Made by a program: the position numbers and the translations under genes. A stretch of DNA of 64,000 nt, taken from contig OY759271.1 of NCBI GenBank assembly GCA_963662155.1, positions 165,001-229,000 of the forward strand, in the 5' to 3' direction. Within the stretch, counting starts at the first letter, position 1. Each line of letters opens with the position of its first letter. This document shows, one piece after another, positions 51,831 through 64,000 of this stretch. The notes beneath the pieces were generated by a model, which was not told where the DNA came from, did not search any database, and saw only the letters and a list, made by a program, of their open reading frames with translations. The stretch is from Lamellibrachia columna. Its lineage: Eukaryota > Annelida > Polychaeta > Sabellida > Siboglinidae.

Positions 51831-54800
51831 GTTACAAAGTCAGTTTGGTATGTTTTGAAATCACTAGTCTGGGCTCAGCCCTGTATTTGCTCTCTCTTAC
51901 AATGACAGCAGGCATTCTGCCTATGAAATCTCACCAAAAAACGCCCAATATGGTTCACTCATAATTTTTACAGTTTTGAAGTGGCACCAAAACTTACTAC
52001 AGTTTCTTGTAGCATGACATCTTGTCAACAAAATATGACAAAATCAGTTTGGTATGTTTTGAAATCACTAGTCTGGGCTCAGCCCTGTATTTGCCCTTTC
52101 TTACAATGACAGCAGGCATTCTGCCTATGGAATCTCACCAAAAAACGCCCTATATGGTTCACTCATAATTTTTACACTTTTGAAGTGGCACCAAAACTGA
52201 CTACAGATTATTGTAGCATTGCATCTTGGCTACAAAATGTGACAAAGTCAGTTTGGTATGTTTTGAAATCACTAGTTTGGGCTTAGCCCTGTATTTGCCC
52301 TCTCTTACAATGACAGCAGGCATTTTGCCTATGGAATCTCACCAAAAAACTCCCAATATGGTTCACTCATAATTTTTACAGTTTTGAAGAGGCACCAAAA
52401 CTGACTACAGATTCCTGTAGCATGACATATTGACTACAAAATATTACAAAGTCAGTTTGGTATGTTTTGAAATCACTAGTCTGGGCTCAGCCCTGTATTT
52501 GCTCTCTCTTACAATGACAGCAGGCATTTTGCCTATGGAATCTCACCAAAAAACGCCCAAAATTGTTCACTCATAATTTTTACACTTTTGAATTGGCACC
52601 AAAACTGACTACAGATTCTTGTAGCATGACATCTTGACTACAAAATATGACAAAGTCAGTTTGGTATGTTTTGAAATCACTAGTCTGGGCTCAGCCCTGT
52701 ATTTGCTCTCTCTTACAATGACAGCAGGCATTCTGCCTATGAAATCTCACCAAAAAACGCCCAATATGGTTCACTCATAATTTTTACAGTTTTGAAGTGG
52801 CACCAAAACTTACTACAGATTCTTGTAGCATGACATCTTGTCAACAAAATATGACAAAATCAGTTTGGTATGTTTTGAAATCACTAGTCTGGGCTCAGCC
52901 CTGTATTTGCCCTTTCTTACAATGACAGCAGGCATTCTGCCTATGGAATCTCACCAAAAAACGCCCTATATGGTTCACTCATAATTTTTACACTTTTGAA
53001 GTGGCACCAAAACTGACTACAGATTATTGTAGCATTGCATCTTGGCTACAAAATGTGACAAAGTCAGTTTGGTATGTTTTGAAATCACTAGTTTGGGCTT
53101 AGCCCTGTATTTGCCCTCTCTTACAATGACAGTAGGCATTTTGACTATGAAATCTCACCAAAAAACGCCCAAAATTGTTCACTCATAATTTTTACAGTTT
53201 TGAAGTGGCACCAAAACTGACTACAGATTCTTGTAGCATGACATCTTGGCTACAAAATGTGACAAAGTCAGTTTGGTATGTTTTGAAATCACTAGTCTGC
53301 GCTCAGCCCTGTATTTGCTCTCTCTTACAATGACCGCAGGCATTTTGCCTATGGAATCTCACCAAAAAACGCCCAATATTGTTCACTCATAATTTTTACA
53401 CTTTTGAAGAGGCACCAAAACTGACTACAGATTCCTGTAGCATGTCATATTGACTACAAAATATTACAAAGTCAGTTTGGTATGTTTTGAAATCACTAGT
53501 CTGGGCTCAGCCCTGTATTTGCTCTCTCTTACAATGACAGCAGGCATTTTGCCTATGAAATCTCACCAAAAAACGCCCAAAATTGTTCACTCATAATTTT
53601 TACAGTTTTGAAGTGGCACCAAAACTGACTACAGATTCTTGTAGAATGACATCTTGGCTACAAAATGTGACAAAGTCAGTTTGGTATGTTTTGAAATCAC
53701 TAGTTTGGGCTCAGCCCTGTATTTGCTCTCTCTTACAATGACAGCAGGCATTTTGCCTATGGAATCTCACCAAAAAACTCCCAATATGGTTCACTCATAA
53801 TTTTTACAGTTTTGAAGAGGCACCAAAACTGACTACAGATTCCTGTAGCATGACATATTGACTACAAAATATTACAAAGTCAGTTTGGTATGTTTTGAAA
53901 TCACTAGTCTAGGCTCTGCCCTGTATTTGCTCTCTCTTACAATGACAGCAGGCATTTTGCCTATGGAATCTCACCAAAAAACGCCCAATATTGTTCACTC
54001 ATAATTTTTACACTTTTGAAGTGGCACCAAAACTGACTACAGTTTCCTGTAGCATGACATATTGACTACAAAATATTACAAAGTCAGTTTGGTATGTTTT
54101 GAAATCACTAGTCTGGGCTCAGCCCTGTATTTGCTCTCTCTTACAATGACAGCAGGCATTTTGCCTATGGAATCTCACCAAAAAACGCCCAATATTGTTC
54201 ACTCATAATTTTTACACTTTTGAAGTGGCACCAAAACTGACTACAGTTTCTTGTAGCATGACATCTTGTCAACAAAATATGACAAAATCAGTTTGGTATG
54301 TTTTGAAATCACTAGTCTGGGCTCAGCCCTGTATTTGCCCTTTCTTACAATGACAGCAGGCATTCTGCCTATGGAATCTCACCAAAAAACGCCCTATATG
54401 GTTCACTCATAATTTTTACACTTTTGAAGTGGCACCAAAACTGACTACAGATTATTGTAGCATTGCATCTTGGCTACAAAATGTGACAAAGTCAGTTTGG
54501 TATGTTTTGAAATCACTAGTTTGGGCTTAGCCCTGTATTTGCCCTCTCTTACAATGACAGCAGGCATTTTGCCTATGAAATCTCACCAAAAAACGCCCAA
54601 AATTGTTCATTCATAATTTTTACAGTTTTGAAGTGGCACCAAAACTGACTACAGATTCTTGTAGCATGACATCTTGGCTACAAAATGTGACAAAGTCAGT
54701 TTGGTATGTTTTGAAATCACTAGTTTGGGCTCAGCCCTGTATTTGCTCTCTCTTACAATGACAGCAGGCATTTTGCCTATGGAATCTCACCAAAAAACTC

Positions 54801-57800
54801 CCAATATGGTTCACTCATAATTTTTACAGTTTTGAAGAGGCACCAAAACTGACTACAGATTCCTGTAGCATGACATATTGACTACAAAATATTACAAAGT
54901 CAGTTTGGTATGTTTTGAAATCACTAGTCTAGGCTCTGCCCTGTATTTGCTCTCTCTTACAATGACAGCAGGCATTTTGCCTATGGAATCTCACCAAAAA
55001 ACGCCCAATATTGTTCACTCATAATTTTTACACTTTTGAAGTGGCACCAAAACTGACTACAGTTTCCTGTAGCATGACATATTGACTACAAAATATTACA
55101 AAGTCAGTTTGGTATGTTTTGAAATCACTAGTCTGGGCTCAGCCCTGTATTTGCTCTCTCTTACAATGACAGCAGGCATTTTGCCTATGGAATCTCACCA
55201 AAAAACGCCCAATATTGTTCACTCATAATTTTTACACTTTTGAAGTGGCACCAAAACTGACTACAGTTTCTTGTAGCATGACATCTTGTCAACAAAATAT
55301 GACAAAATCAGTTTGGTATGTTTTGAAATCACTAGTCTGGGCTCAGCCCTGTATTTGCCCTTTCTTACAATGACAGCAGGCATTCTGCCTATGGAATCTC
55401 ACCAAAAAACGCCCTATATGGTTCACTCATAATTTTTACACTTTTGAAGTGGCACCAAAACTGACTACAGATTATTGTAGCATTGCATCTTGGCTACAAA
55501 ATGTGACAAAGTCAGTTTGGTATGTTTTGAAATCACTAGTTTGGGCTTAGCCCTGTATTTGCCCTCTCTTACAATGACAGCAGGCATTTTGCCTATGAAA
55601 TCTCACCAAAAAACGCCCAAAATTGTTCATTCATAATTTTTACAGTTTTGAAGTGGCACCAAAACTGACTACAGATTCTTGTAGCATGACATCTTGGCTA
55701 CAAAATGTGACAAAGTCAGTTTGGTATGTTTTGAAATCACTAGTTTGGGCTCAGCCCTGTATTTGCTCTCTCTTACAATGACAGCAGGCATTTTGCCTAT
55801 GGAATCTCACCAAAAAACTCCCAATATGGTTCACTCATAATTTTTACAGTTTTGAAGAGGCACCAAAACTGACTACAGATTCCTGTAGCATGACATATTG
55901 ACTACAAAATATTACAAAGTCAGTTTGGTATGTTTTGAAATCACTAGTCTAGGCTCTGCCCTGTATTTGCTCTCTCTTACAATGACAGCAGGCATTTTGC
56001 CTATGGAATCTCACCAAAAAACGCCCAATATTGTTCACTCATAATTTTTACACTTTTGAAGTGGCACCAAAACTGACTACAGTTTCCTGTAGCATGACAT
56101 ATTGACTACAAAATATTACAAAGTCAGTTTGGTATGTTTTGAAATCACTAGTCTGGGCTCAGCCCTGTATTTGCTCTCTCTTACAATGACAGCAGGCATT
56201 TTGCCTATGGAATCTCACCAAAAAACGCCCAATATTGTTCACTCATAATTTTTACACTTTTGAAGTGGCACCAAAACTGACTACAGTTTCTTGTAGCATG
56301 ACATCTTGTCAACAAAATATGACAAAATCAGTTTGGTATGTTTTGAAATCACTAGTCTGGGCTCAGCCCTGTATTTGCCCTTTCTTACAATGACAGCAGG
56401 CATTCTGCCTATGGAATCTCACCAAAAAACGCCCTATATGGTTCACTCATAATTTTTACACTTTTGAAGTGGCACCAAAACTGACTACAGATTATTGTAG
56501 CATTGCATCTTGGCTACAAAATGTGACAAAGTCAGTTTGGTATGTTTTGAAATCACTAGTTTGGGCTTAGCCCTGTATTTGCCCTCTCTTACAATGACAG
56601 CAGGCATTTTGCCTATGAAATCTCACCAAAAAACGCCCAAAATTGTTCACTCATAATTTTTACAGTTTTGAAGTGGCACCAAAACTGACTACAGATTCTT
56701 GTAGCATGACATCTTGGCTACAAAATGTGACAAAGTCAGTTTGGTATGTTTTGAAATCACTAGTCTGCGCTCAGCCCTGTATTTGCTCTCTCTTACAATG
56801 ACAGCAGGCATTTTGCCTATGGAATCTCACCAAAAAACGCCCAATATTGTTCACTCATAATTTTTACACTTTTGAAGAGGCACCAAAACTGACTACAGAT
56901 TCCTGTAGCATGACATATTGACTACAAAATATTACAAAGTCAGTTTGGTATGTTTTGAAATCACTAGTCTGGGCTCAGCCCTGTATTTGCTCTCTCTTAC
57001 AATGACAGCAGGCATTTTGCCTATGAAATCTCACCAAAAAACGCCCAAAATTGTTCACTCATAATTTTTACAGTTTTGAAGTGGCACCAAAACTGACTAC
57101 AGATTCTTGTAGAATGACATCTTGGCTACAAAATGTGACAAAGTCAGTTTGGTATGTTTTGAAATCACTAGTTTGGGCTCAGCCCTGTATTTGCTCTCTC
57201 TTACAATGACAGCAGGCATTTTGCCTATGGAATCTCACCAAAAAACTCCCAATATGGTTCACTCATAATTTTTACAGTTTTGAAGAGGCACCAAAACTGA
57301 CTACAGATTCCTGTAGCATGACATATTGACTACAAAATATTACAAAGTCAGTTTGGTATGTTTTGAAATCACTAGTCTAGGCTCTGCCCTGTATTTGCTC
57401 TCTCTTACAATGACAGCAGGCATTTTGCCTATGGAATCTCACCAAAAAACGCCCAATATTGTTCACTCATAATTTTTACACTTTTGAATTGGCACCAAAA
57501 CTGACTACAGATTCTTGTAGCATGACATCTTGACTACAAAATATGACAAAGTCAGTTTGGTATGTTTTGAAATCACTAGTCTGGGCTCAGCCCTGTATTT
57601 GCCCTCTCTTACAATGACAGCAGGCATTCTGCCTATGAAATCTCACCAAAAAACGCCCAATATGGTTCACTCATAATTTTTACAGTTTTGAAGTGGCACC
57701 AAAACTTACTACAGTTTCTTGTAGCATGACATCTTGTCAACAAAATATGACAAAATCAGTTTGGTATGTTTTGAAATCACTAGTCTGGGCTCAGCCCTGT

Positions 57801-57955
57801 ATTTGCCCTTTCTTACAATGACAGCAGGCATTCTGCCTATGGAATCTCACCAAAAAACGGCCTATATGGTTCACTCATAATTTTTACACTTTTGAAGTGG
57901 CACCAAAACTGACTACAGATTATTGTAGCATTGCATCTTGTCTACAAAATGTGAC
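51831..57955. repeat. 204-bp satellite, second large tandem duplication (right copy, first part)
   Basis: At about 51830 the series jumps from a GATTATTGTAGCATTGC monomer (with the private change ATGTTACAAAG) into sequence that matches about 40650 onward at offset 11,185 (for example ACTAGT at 40680/51865 and AGTAGGCATTTTGAC at 41946/53131). Beyond the five-monomer units the offset becomes 12,205. The region from about 40650 to 51830, without the LINE, was therefore duplicated in tandem. Confidence 0.85.
53646..56760. repeat. 1020-bp five-monomer unit, three copies
   Basis: Three near-identical units begin at about 53646, 54666 and 55686, and the marker GATTATTGTAGCATTGC is at 54450, 55470 and 56490. 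The private base in ATTGTTCATTCATAA marks two of them (about 54609 and 55629), showing that one unit was copied from the other. The matching region of block 1 has two units. Confidence 0.9.
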
Positions 57956-57961
57956 AAAGTT
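57956..57961. other. paralogous empty site for the LINE
   Basis: AAAGTT is present once, inside GTGACAAAGTTAGTTTGG, without any insertion. Both flanks match those of the LINE: the rare ACGGCCTATATGG on the left (about 57857 here, 45652 there) and TCAACAAAAAACGCC with GATTCGTTTAACATG on the right. One base differs nearby (TTGTCTAC here, TTGGCTAC there). Confidence 0.92.
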
Positions 57962-60900
57962 AGTTTGGTATGTTTTGAAATCACTAGTTTGGGCTTAGCC
58001 CTGTATTTGCCCTCTCTTACAATGACAGCAGGCATTTTGCCTATGAAATCTCAACAAAAAACGCCCAAAATTGTTCACTCATAATTTTTACAGTTTTGAA
58101 GTGGTACCAAAACTGACTACAGATTCGTTTAACATGACATCTTGGCTACAAAATATGACAAAATCAATTTGGTATGTTTTGAAATCAAAAGTCTGGGCTC
58201 AGCCCTGTATTTGCCCTCTCTTACAATGACAGCAGGCATTTTGCCTATGGAATCTCAACAAGAAACGCCCTATATGGTTCACTAATAATTTTAACAGTTT
58301 TGAAGTGGCACCAAAACTGACTACAGATTCCTGTAAAATGACATATTGGCTACAAAATATAATAAAGTAAGTTTGGCATGTTTCGAAATCACTAGTCTGG
58401 GCTCAGCCCTGAATTAGCCCTCTCTTACAATGACAGCAGGCATTCTGCCTATGAAATCTCACAAAAAAACGCCCAAAATGGTTCACTCATAATTTTTACA
58501 ATTTTGAAGTGGCACCAAAACTGACTACAGATTCTTGTAACATGACATCTTGGCTACAAAATGTGACAAAGTCGGTTTGGTATGTTTTTAAATCCCTTGT
58601 CTGGGCTCAGCCCTGTATTTGCTCTCTCTTACAATGACAGCAGGCATTCTGCCTATGAAATCTCACCAAAAATTGTTCACTCATAATTTTTACAGTTTTG
58701 AAGTGGCACCAAAACTGACTACAGATTCTTGTAGCACTACATCTTGACTAAAAAATGTGACAAAGTCAGTTTGGTATGTTTTGAAATCACTAGTTTGGGC
58801 TCAGCCCTGTATTTGCTCTCTCTTACAATGACAGCAGGCATTTTGCCTATGGAATCTCACCAAAAAACTCCCAATATGGTTCACTCATAATTTTTACAGT
58901 TTTGAAGACGCACCAAAACTGACTACAGATTCCTGTAGCATGACATATTGACTACAAAATATTACAAAAGTCAGTTTGGTATGTTTTGAAATCACTAGTC
59001 TAGGCTCTGCCCTGTATTTGCTCTCTCTTACAATGACAGCAGGCATTTTGCCTATGGAATCTCACCAAAAAACGCCCAATATTGTTCACTCATAATTTTT
59101 ACACTTTTGAATTGGCACCAAAACTGACTACAGATTCTTGTAGCATGACATCTTGACTACAAAATATGACAAAGTCAGTTTGGTATGTTTTGAAATCACT
59201 AGTCTGGGTTCAGCCCTGTATTTGCCCTCTCTTACAATGACAGCAGGCATTCTGCCTATGAAATCTCACCAAAAAACGCCCAATATGGTTCACTCATAAT
59301 TTTTACAGTTTTGAAGTGGCACCAAAACTTACTACAGTTTCTTGTAGCATGACATCTTGTCAACAAAATATGACAAAATCAGTTTGGTATGTTTTGAAAT
59401 CACTAGTCTGGGCTCAGCCCTGTATTTGCCCTTTCTTACAATGACAGCAGGCATTCTGCCTATGGAATCTCACCAAAAAACGCCCTATATGGTTCACTCA
59501 TAATTTTTACACTTTTGAAGTGGCACCAAAACTGACTACAGATTATTGTAGCATTGCATCTTTGCTACAAAATGTGACAAAGTTAGTTTGGTATGTTTTG
59601 AAATCACTAGTTTGGGCTTAGCCCTGTATTTGCCCTCTCTTACAATGACAGCAGGCATTTTGCCTATGAAATCTCAACAAAAAACGCCCAAAATTGTTCA
59701 CTCATAATTTTTACAGTTTTGAAGTGGTACCAAAAGTGACTACAGATTCGTTTAAAATGACATCTTGGCTACAAAATATGACAAAATCAATTTGGTATGT
59801 TTTGAAATCACAAGTCTGGGCTCAGCCCTGTATTTGCCCTCTCTTACAATGACAGCAGGCATTTTGCCTATGGAATCTCAACAAGAAACGCCCTATATGG
59901 TTCACTAATAATTTTTACAGTTTTGAAGTGGCACCAAAACTGACTACAGATTCCTGTAAAATGACATATTGGCTACAAAATATAATAAAGTAAGTTTGGC
60001 ATGTTTCGAAATCACTAGTCTGGGCTCAGCCCTGAATTAGCCCTCTCTTACAATGACAGCAGGCATTCTGCCTATGAAATCTCACAAAAAAACGCCCAAA
60101 ATGGTTCACTCATAATTTTTACAATATTGAAGTGGCACCAAAACTGACTACAGATTCTTGTAACATGACATCTTGGCTACAAAATGTGACAAAGTCGGTT
60201 TGGTATGTTTTTAAATCCCTTGTCTGGGCTCAGCCCTGTATTTGCTCTCTCTTACAATGACAGCAGGCATTCTGCCTATGAAATCTCACCAAAAATTGTT
60301 CACTCATAATTTTTACAGTTTTGAAGTGGCACCAAAACTGACTACAGATTCTTGTAGAATGACATCTTGGCTACAAAATGTGACAAAGTCAGTTTGGTAT
60401 GTTTTGAAATCACTAGTTTGGGCTCAGCCCTGTATTTGCTCTCTCTTACAATGACAGCAGGCATTTTGCCTATGGAATCTCACCAAAAAACTCCCAATAT
60501 GGTTCACTCATAATTTTTACAGTTTTGAAGAGGCACCAAAACTGACTACAGATTCCTGTAGCATGACATATTGACTACAAAATATTACAAAGTCAGTTTG
60601 GTATGTTTTGAAATCACTAGTCTAGGCTCTGCCCTGTATTTGCTCTCTCTTACAATGACAGCAGGCATTTTGCCTATGGAATCTCACCAAAAAACGCCCA
60701 ATATTGTTCACTCATAATTTTTACACTTTTGAATTGGCACCAAAACTGACTACAGATTCTTGTAGCATGACATCTTGACTACAAAATATGACAAAGTCAG
60801 TTTGGTATGTTTTGAAATCACTAGTCTGGGCTCAGCCCTGTATTTGCCCTCTCTTACAATGACAGAAGGCATTCTGCCTATGAAATCTCACCAAAAAACG

Positions 60901-61200
60901 CCCAATATGGTTCACTCATAATTTTTACAGTTTTGAAGTGGCACCAAAACTTACTACAGTTTCTTGTATCATGACATGTTGTCAACAAAATATGACAAAA
61001 TCAGTTTGGTATGTTTTGAAATCACTAGTCTGGGCTCAGCCCTGTATTTGCCCTTTCTTACAATGACAGCAGGCATTCTGCCTATGGAATCTCACCAAAA
61101 AACGCCCTATATGGTTCACTCATAATTTTTACACTTTTGAAGTGGCACCAAAACTGACTACAGATTATTGTAGCATTGCATCTTGGCTACAAAATGTGAC
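57962..61200. repeat. 204-bp satellite, counterpart of 48804-51830
   Basis: It has the same variant monomers in the same order as the block right of the LINE, including the 192-bp short monomers (about 58664 and 60285) and the private TTGTATCATGACATG at about 60965 (51600 in the other copy). It contains about one extra monomer and a one-base insertion (ACAAAAGTCAG at about 58965). The short forward frame at 60242 is repeat-derived. Confidence 0.9.
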
Positions 61201-64000
61201 AAAGTCAGTTTGGTATGTTTTGAAATCACTAGTTTGGGCTTAGCCCTGTATTTGCCCTCTCTTACAATGACAGCAGGCATTTTGCCTATGAAATCTCACC
61301 AAAAAACGCCCAAAATTGTTCACTCATAATTTTTACAGTTTTGAAGTGGCACCAAAACTGACTACAGATTCTTGTAGCATGACATCTTGGCTACAAAATG
61401 TGACAAAGTCAGTTTGGTATGTTTTGAAATCACTAGTCTGCGCTCAGCCCTGTATTTGCCCTCTCTTACAATGACAGCAGGCATTTTGCCTATGAAATCT
61501 CAACAAAAAACGCCCAAAATTGTTCACTCATAATTTTTACAGTTTTGAAGTGGTACCAAAACTGACTACAGATTCGTTTAACATGACATCTTGGCTACAA
61601 AATATGACAAAATCAATTTGGTATGTTTTGAAATCACAAGTCTGGGCTCAGCCCTGTATTTGCCCTCTCTTACAATGACAGCAGGCATTTTGCCTATGGA
61701 ATCTCAACAAGAAACGCCCTATATGGTTCACTAATAATTTTTACAGTTTTGAAGTGGCACCAAAACTGACTACAGATTCCTGTAAAATGACATATTGGCT
61801 ACAAAATATAATAAAGTAAGTTTGGCATGTTTTGAAATCACTAGTCTGGGCTCAGCCCTGAATTTGCCCTCTCTTACAATGACAGCAGGCATTCTGCCTA
61901 TGAAATCTCACAAAAAAACGCCCAAAATGGTTCACTCATAATTTTTACAATTTTGAAGTGGCACCAAAACTGACTACAGATTCTTGTAACATGACATCTT
62001 GGCTACAAAATGTGACAAAGTCGGTTTGGTATGTTTTTAAATCCCTTGTCTGGGCTCAGCCCTGTATTTGCTCTCTCTTACAATGACAGCAGGCATTCTG
62101 CCTATGAAATCTCACCAAAAAACGCCCAAAATTGTTCACTCATAATTTTTACACTTTTGAAGTGGCACCAAAACTTACTACAGTTTCTTGTAGCACGACA
62201 TCTTGGCAACAAAATATGACAAAATCAGTTTGGTATGTTTTGAAATCACTAGTCTGGGCTCAGCCCTGTATTTGCCCTTTCTTACAATGACAGCAGGCAT
62301 TCTGCCTATGAAATCTCACAAAAAAACGCGCTATATGGTTCACTCATAATTTTAACACTTTTGAAGTGGTACCAAAACTGACTACAGATTATTGTAGAAA
62401 TACATCTTGGCTACAAAATGTGACAAAGTCAGTTTGGTATGTTTTGAAATCACTAGTTTGGGCTTAGCCCTGTATTTGCCCTCTCTTACAATGACAGCAG
62501 GCATTTTGCCTATGAAATCTCACCAAAAAACGCCCAAAATTGTTCACTCATAATTTTTACAGTTTTGAAGTGGCACCAAAACTGACTACAGATTCTTGTA
62601 GCATGACAACTTGGCTACAAAATGTGACAAAGTCAGTTTGGTATGTTTTGAAATCACTAGTCTGGGCTCAGCCCTGTATTTGCCCTCTCTTACAATGACA
62701 GCAGGCATTTTGCCTATGAAATCTCACCAAAAAACGCCCAAAATTGTTCACTCATAATTTTTACAGTTTTGAAGTGGCACCAAAACTGACTACAGATTCT
62801 TGTAGCATGACATCTTGGCTACAAAATGTGACAAAGTCAGTTTGGTATGTTTTGAAATCACTAGTCTGCGCTCAGCCCTGTATTTGCTCTCTCTTACAAT
62901 GACAGCAGGCATTTTGCCTATGGAATCTCACCAAAAAACGCCCAATATTGTTCACTCATAATTTTTACACTTTTGAAGAGGCACCAAAACTGACTACAGA
63001 TTCCTGTAGCATGACATATTGACTACAAAATATTACAAAGTCAGTTTGGTATGTTTTGAAATCACTAGTCTGGGCTCAGCCCTGTATTTGCTCTCTCTTA
63101 CAATGACAGCAGGCATTTTGCCTATGAAATCTCACCAAAAAACGCCCAAAATTGTTCACTCATAATTTTTACAGTTTTGAAGTGGCACCAAAACTGACTA
63201 CAGATTCTTGTAGAATGACATCTTGGCTACAAAATGTGACAAAGTCAGTTTGGTATGTTTTGAAATCACTAGTTTGGGCTCAGCCCTGTATTTGCTCTCT
63301 CTTACAATGACAGCAGGCATTTTGCCTATGGAATCTCACCAAAAAACTCCCAATATGGTTCACTCATAATTTTTACAGTTTTGAAGAGGCACCAAAACTG
63401 ACTACAGATTCCTGTAGCATGACATATTGACTACAAAATATTACAAAGTCAGTTTGGTATGTTTTGAAATCACTAGTCTAGGCTCTGCCCTGTATTTGCT
63501 CTCTCTTACAATGACAGCAGGCATTTTGCCTATGGAATCTCACCAAAAAATGCCCAATATTGTTCACTCATAATTTTTACACTTTTGAATTGGCACCAAC
63601 ACTGACTACAGATTCTTGTAGCATGACATCTTGACTACAAAATATGACAAAGTCAGTTTGATATGTTTTGAAATCACTAGTTTGGGCTTAGCCCTGTATT
63701 TGCCCTCTCTTACAATGACAGCAGGCATTTTGCCTATGAAATCTCAACAAAAAACGCCCAAAATTGTTCACTCATAATTTTTACAGTTTTGAAGTGGTAC
63801 CAAAACTGACTACAGATTCGTTTAACATGACATCTTGGCTACAAAATATGACAAAATCAATTTGGTATGTTTTGAAATCACAAGTCTGGGCTCAGCCCTG
63901 TATTTGCCCTCTCTTACAATGACAGCAGGCATTTTGCCTATGGAATCTCAACAAGAAACGCCCTATATGGTTCACTAATAATTTTTACAGTTTTGAAGTG
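61201..64000. repeat. 204-bp satellite, right part reaching the window end
   Basis: The array continues to the last base. Near 61450-61500 a monomer with GCGCTCAGCCC changes to the TCAACAAAAAACGCC variant series, a further unit-scale rearrangement. The same variant series starts again near 63680. A short frame at 62031 is repeat-derived. The right end of the array is not in the window. Confidence 0.9.

Noticed and set aside
25443..62219. Forward open frames of 62-70 codons in the 204-bp satellite (for example 25443, 35717, 49461, 60242)
   Set aside because: They are identical copies produced by the repeat, span monomer borders and vanish with single-base variants (as at 58619).
23247..64000. 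A coding or defence system hidden in the right 40 kb
   Set aside because: Apart from the LINE, every stretch I read belongs to the same 204-bp monomer family.

Overview
This window looks like repeat-dominated metazoan nuclear DNA. It is AT-rich and contains two unrelated tandem-repeat arrays and two non-LTR retrotransposon (LINE) copies. I see no host gene, no operon-like packing and no prokaryotic signals. The endonuclease plus reverse transcriptase LINEs (L2-like and CR1/jockey-superfamily-like) fit a marine invertebrate or non-amniote chordate, but the species cannot be fixed from the sequence alone.

Layout. (1) 1-900: low-copy DNA with no supported gene. (2) About 905-2140, minus strand: a decayed LINE with recognisable endonuclease and RT pieces. 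(3) About 2150-23236: a 21-kb minisatellite with a 29-bp unit. It is organised into higher-order units of about 1.3-1.6 kb. The central 7.5-18.9 kb carries pyrimidine-rich non-repeat inserts in a recurring A-C-B order, and a 4.4-kb block of it is tandemly duplicated. (4) A 10-bp inverted repeat at 23219-23246 marks the switch to a second satellite. (5) 23247 to the window end: a satellite with a 204-bp monomer (194/204-bp alternation near its left edge). It shows an 11-monomer (7+4) higher-order period of 2244 bp, a 1020-bp five-monomer unit in two versus three copies, a 10,274-bp tandem duplication, and a second large tandem duplication of about 8-9 kb. (6) 45757-48797: a LINE inserted in the second satellite, minus strand, with an uninterrupted endonuclease-RT reading frame, 6-bp target-site duplications and a matching empty site in a paralogous array copy at 57956.

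Almost all open frames in the window are by-products of the repeats. In the 29-bp array the unit length is 3n+2, so one frame passes through all three registers in 87 bp and meets a stop only in the register that reads TCA-TGA. This gives many 60-127-residue peptides with a 29-residue period. The only convincing protein-coding sequence is the LINE polyprotein. The main interest lies in the layered duplication history of the arrays, the datable LINE insertion, the paired dyads kept in the 204-bp monomer, and the ordered pyrimidine inserts. I found no new enzymatic or defence system.
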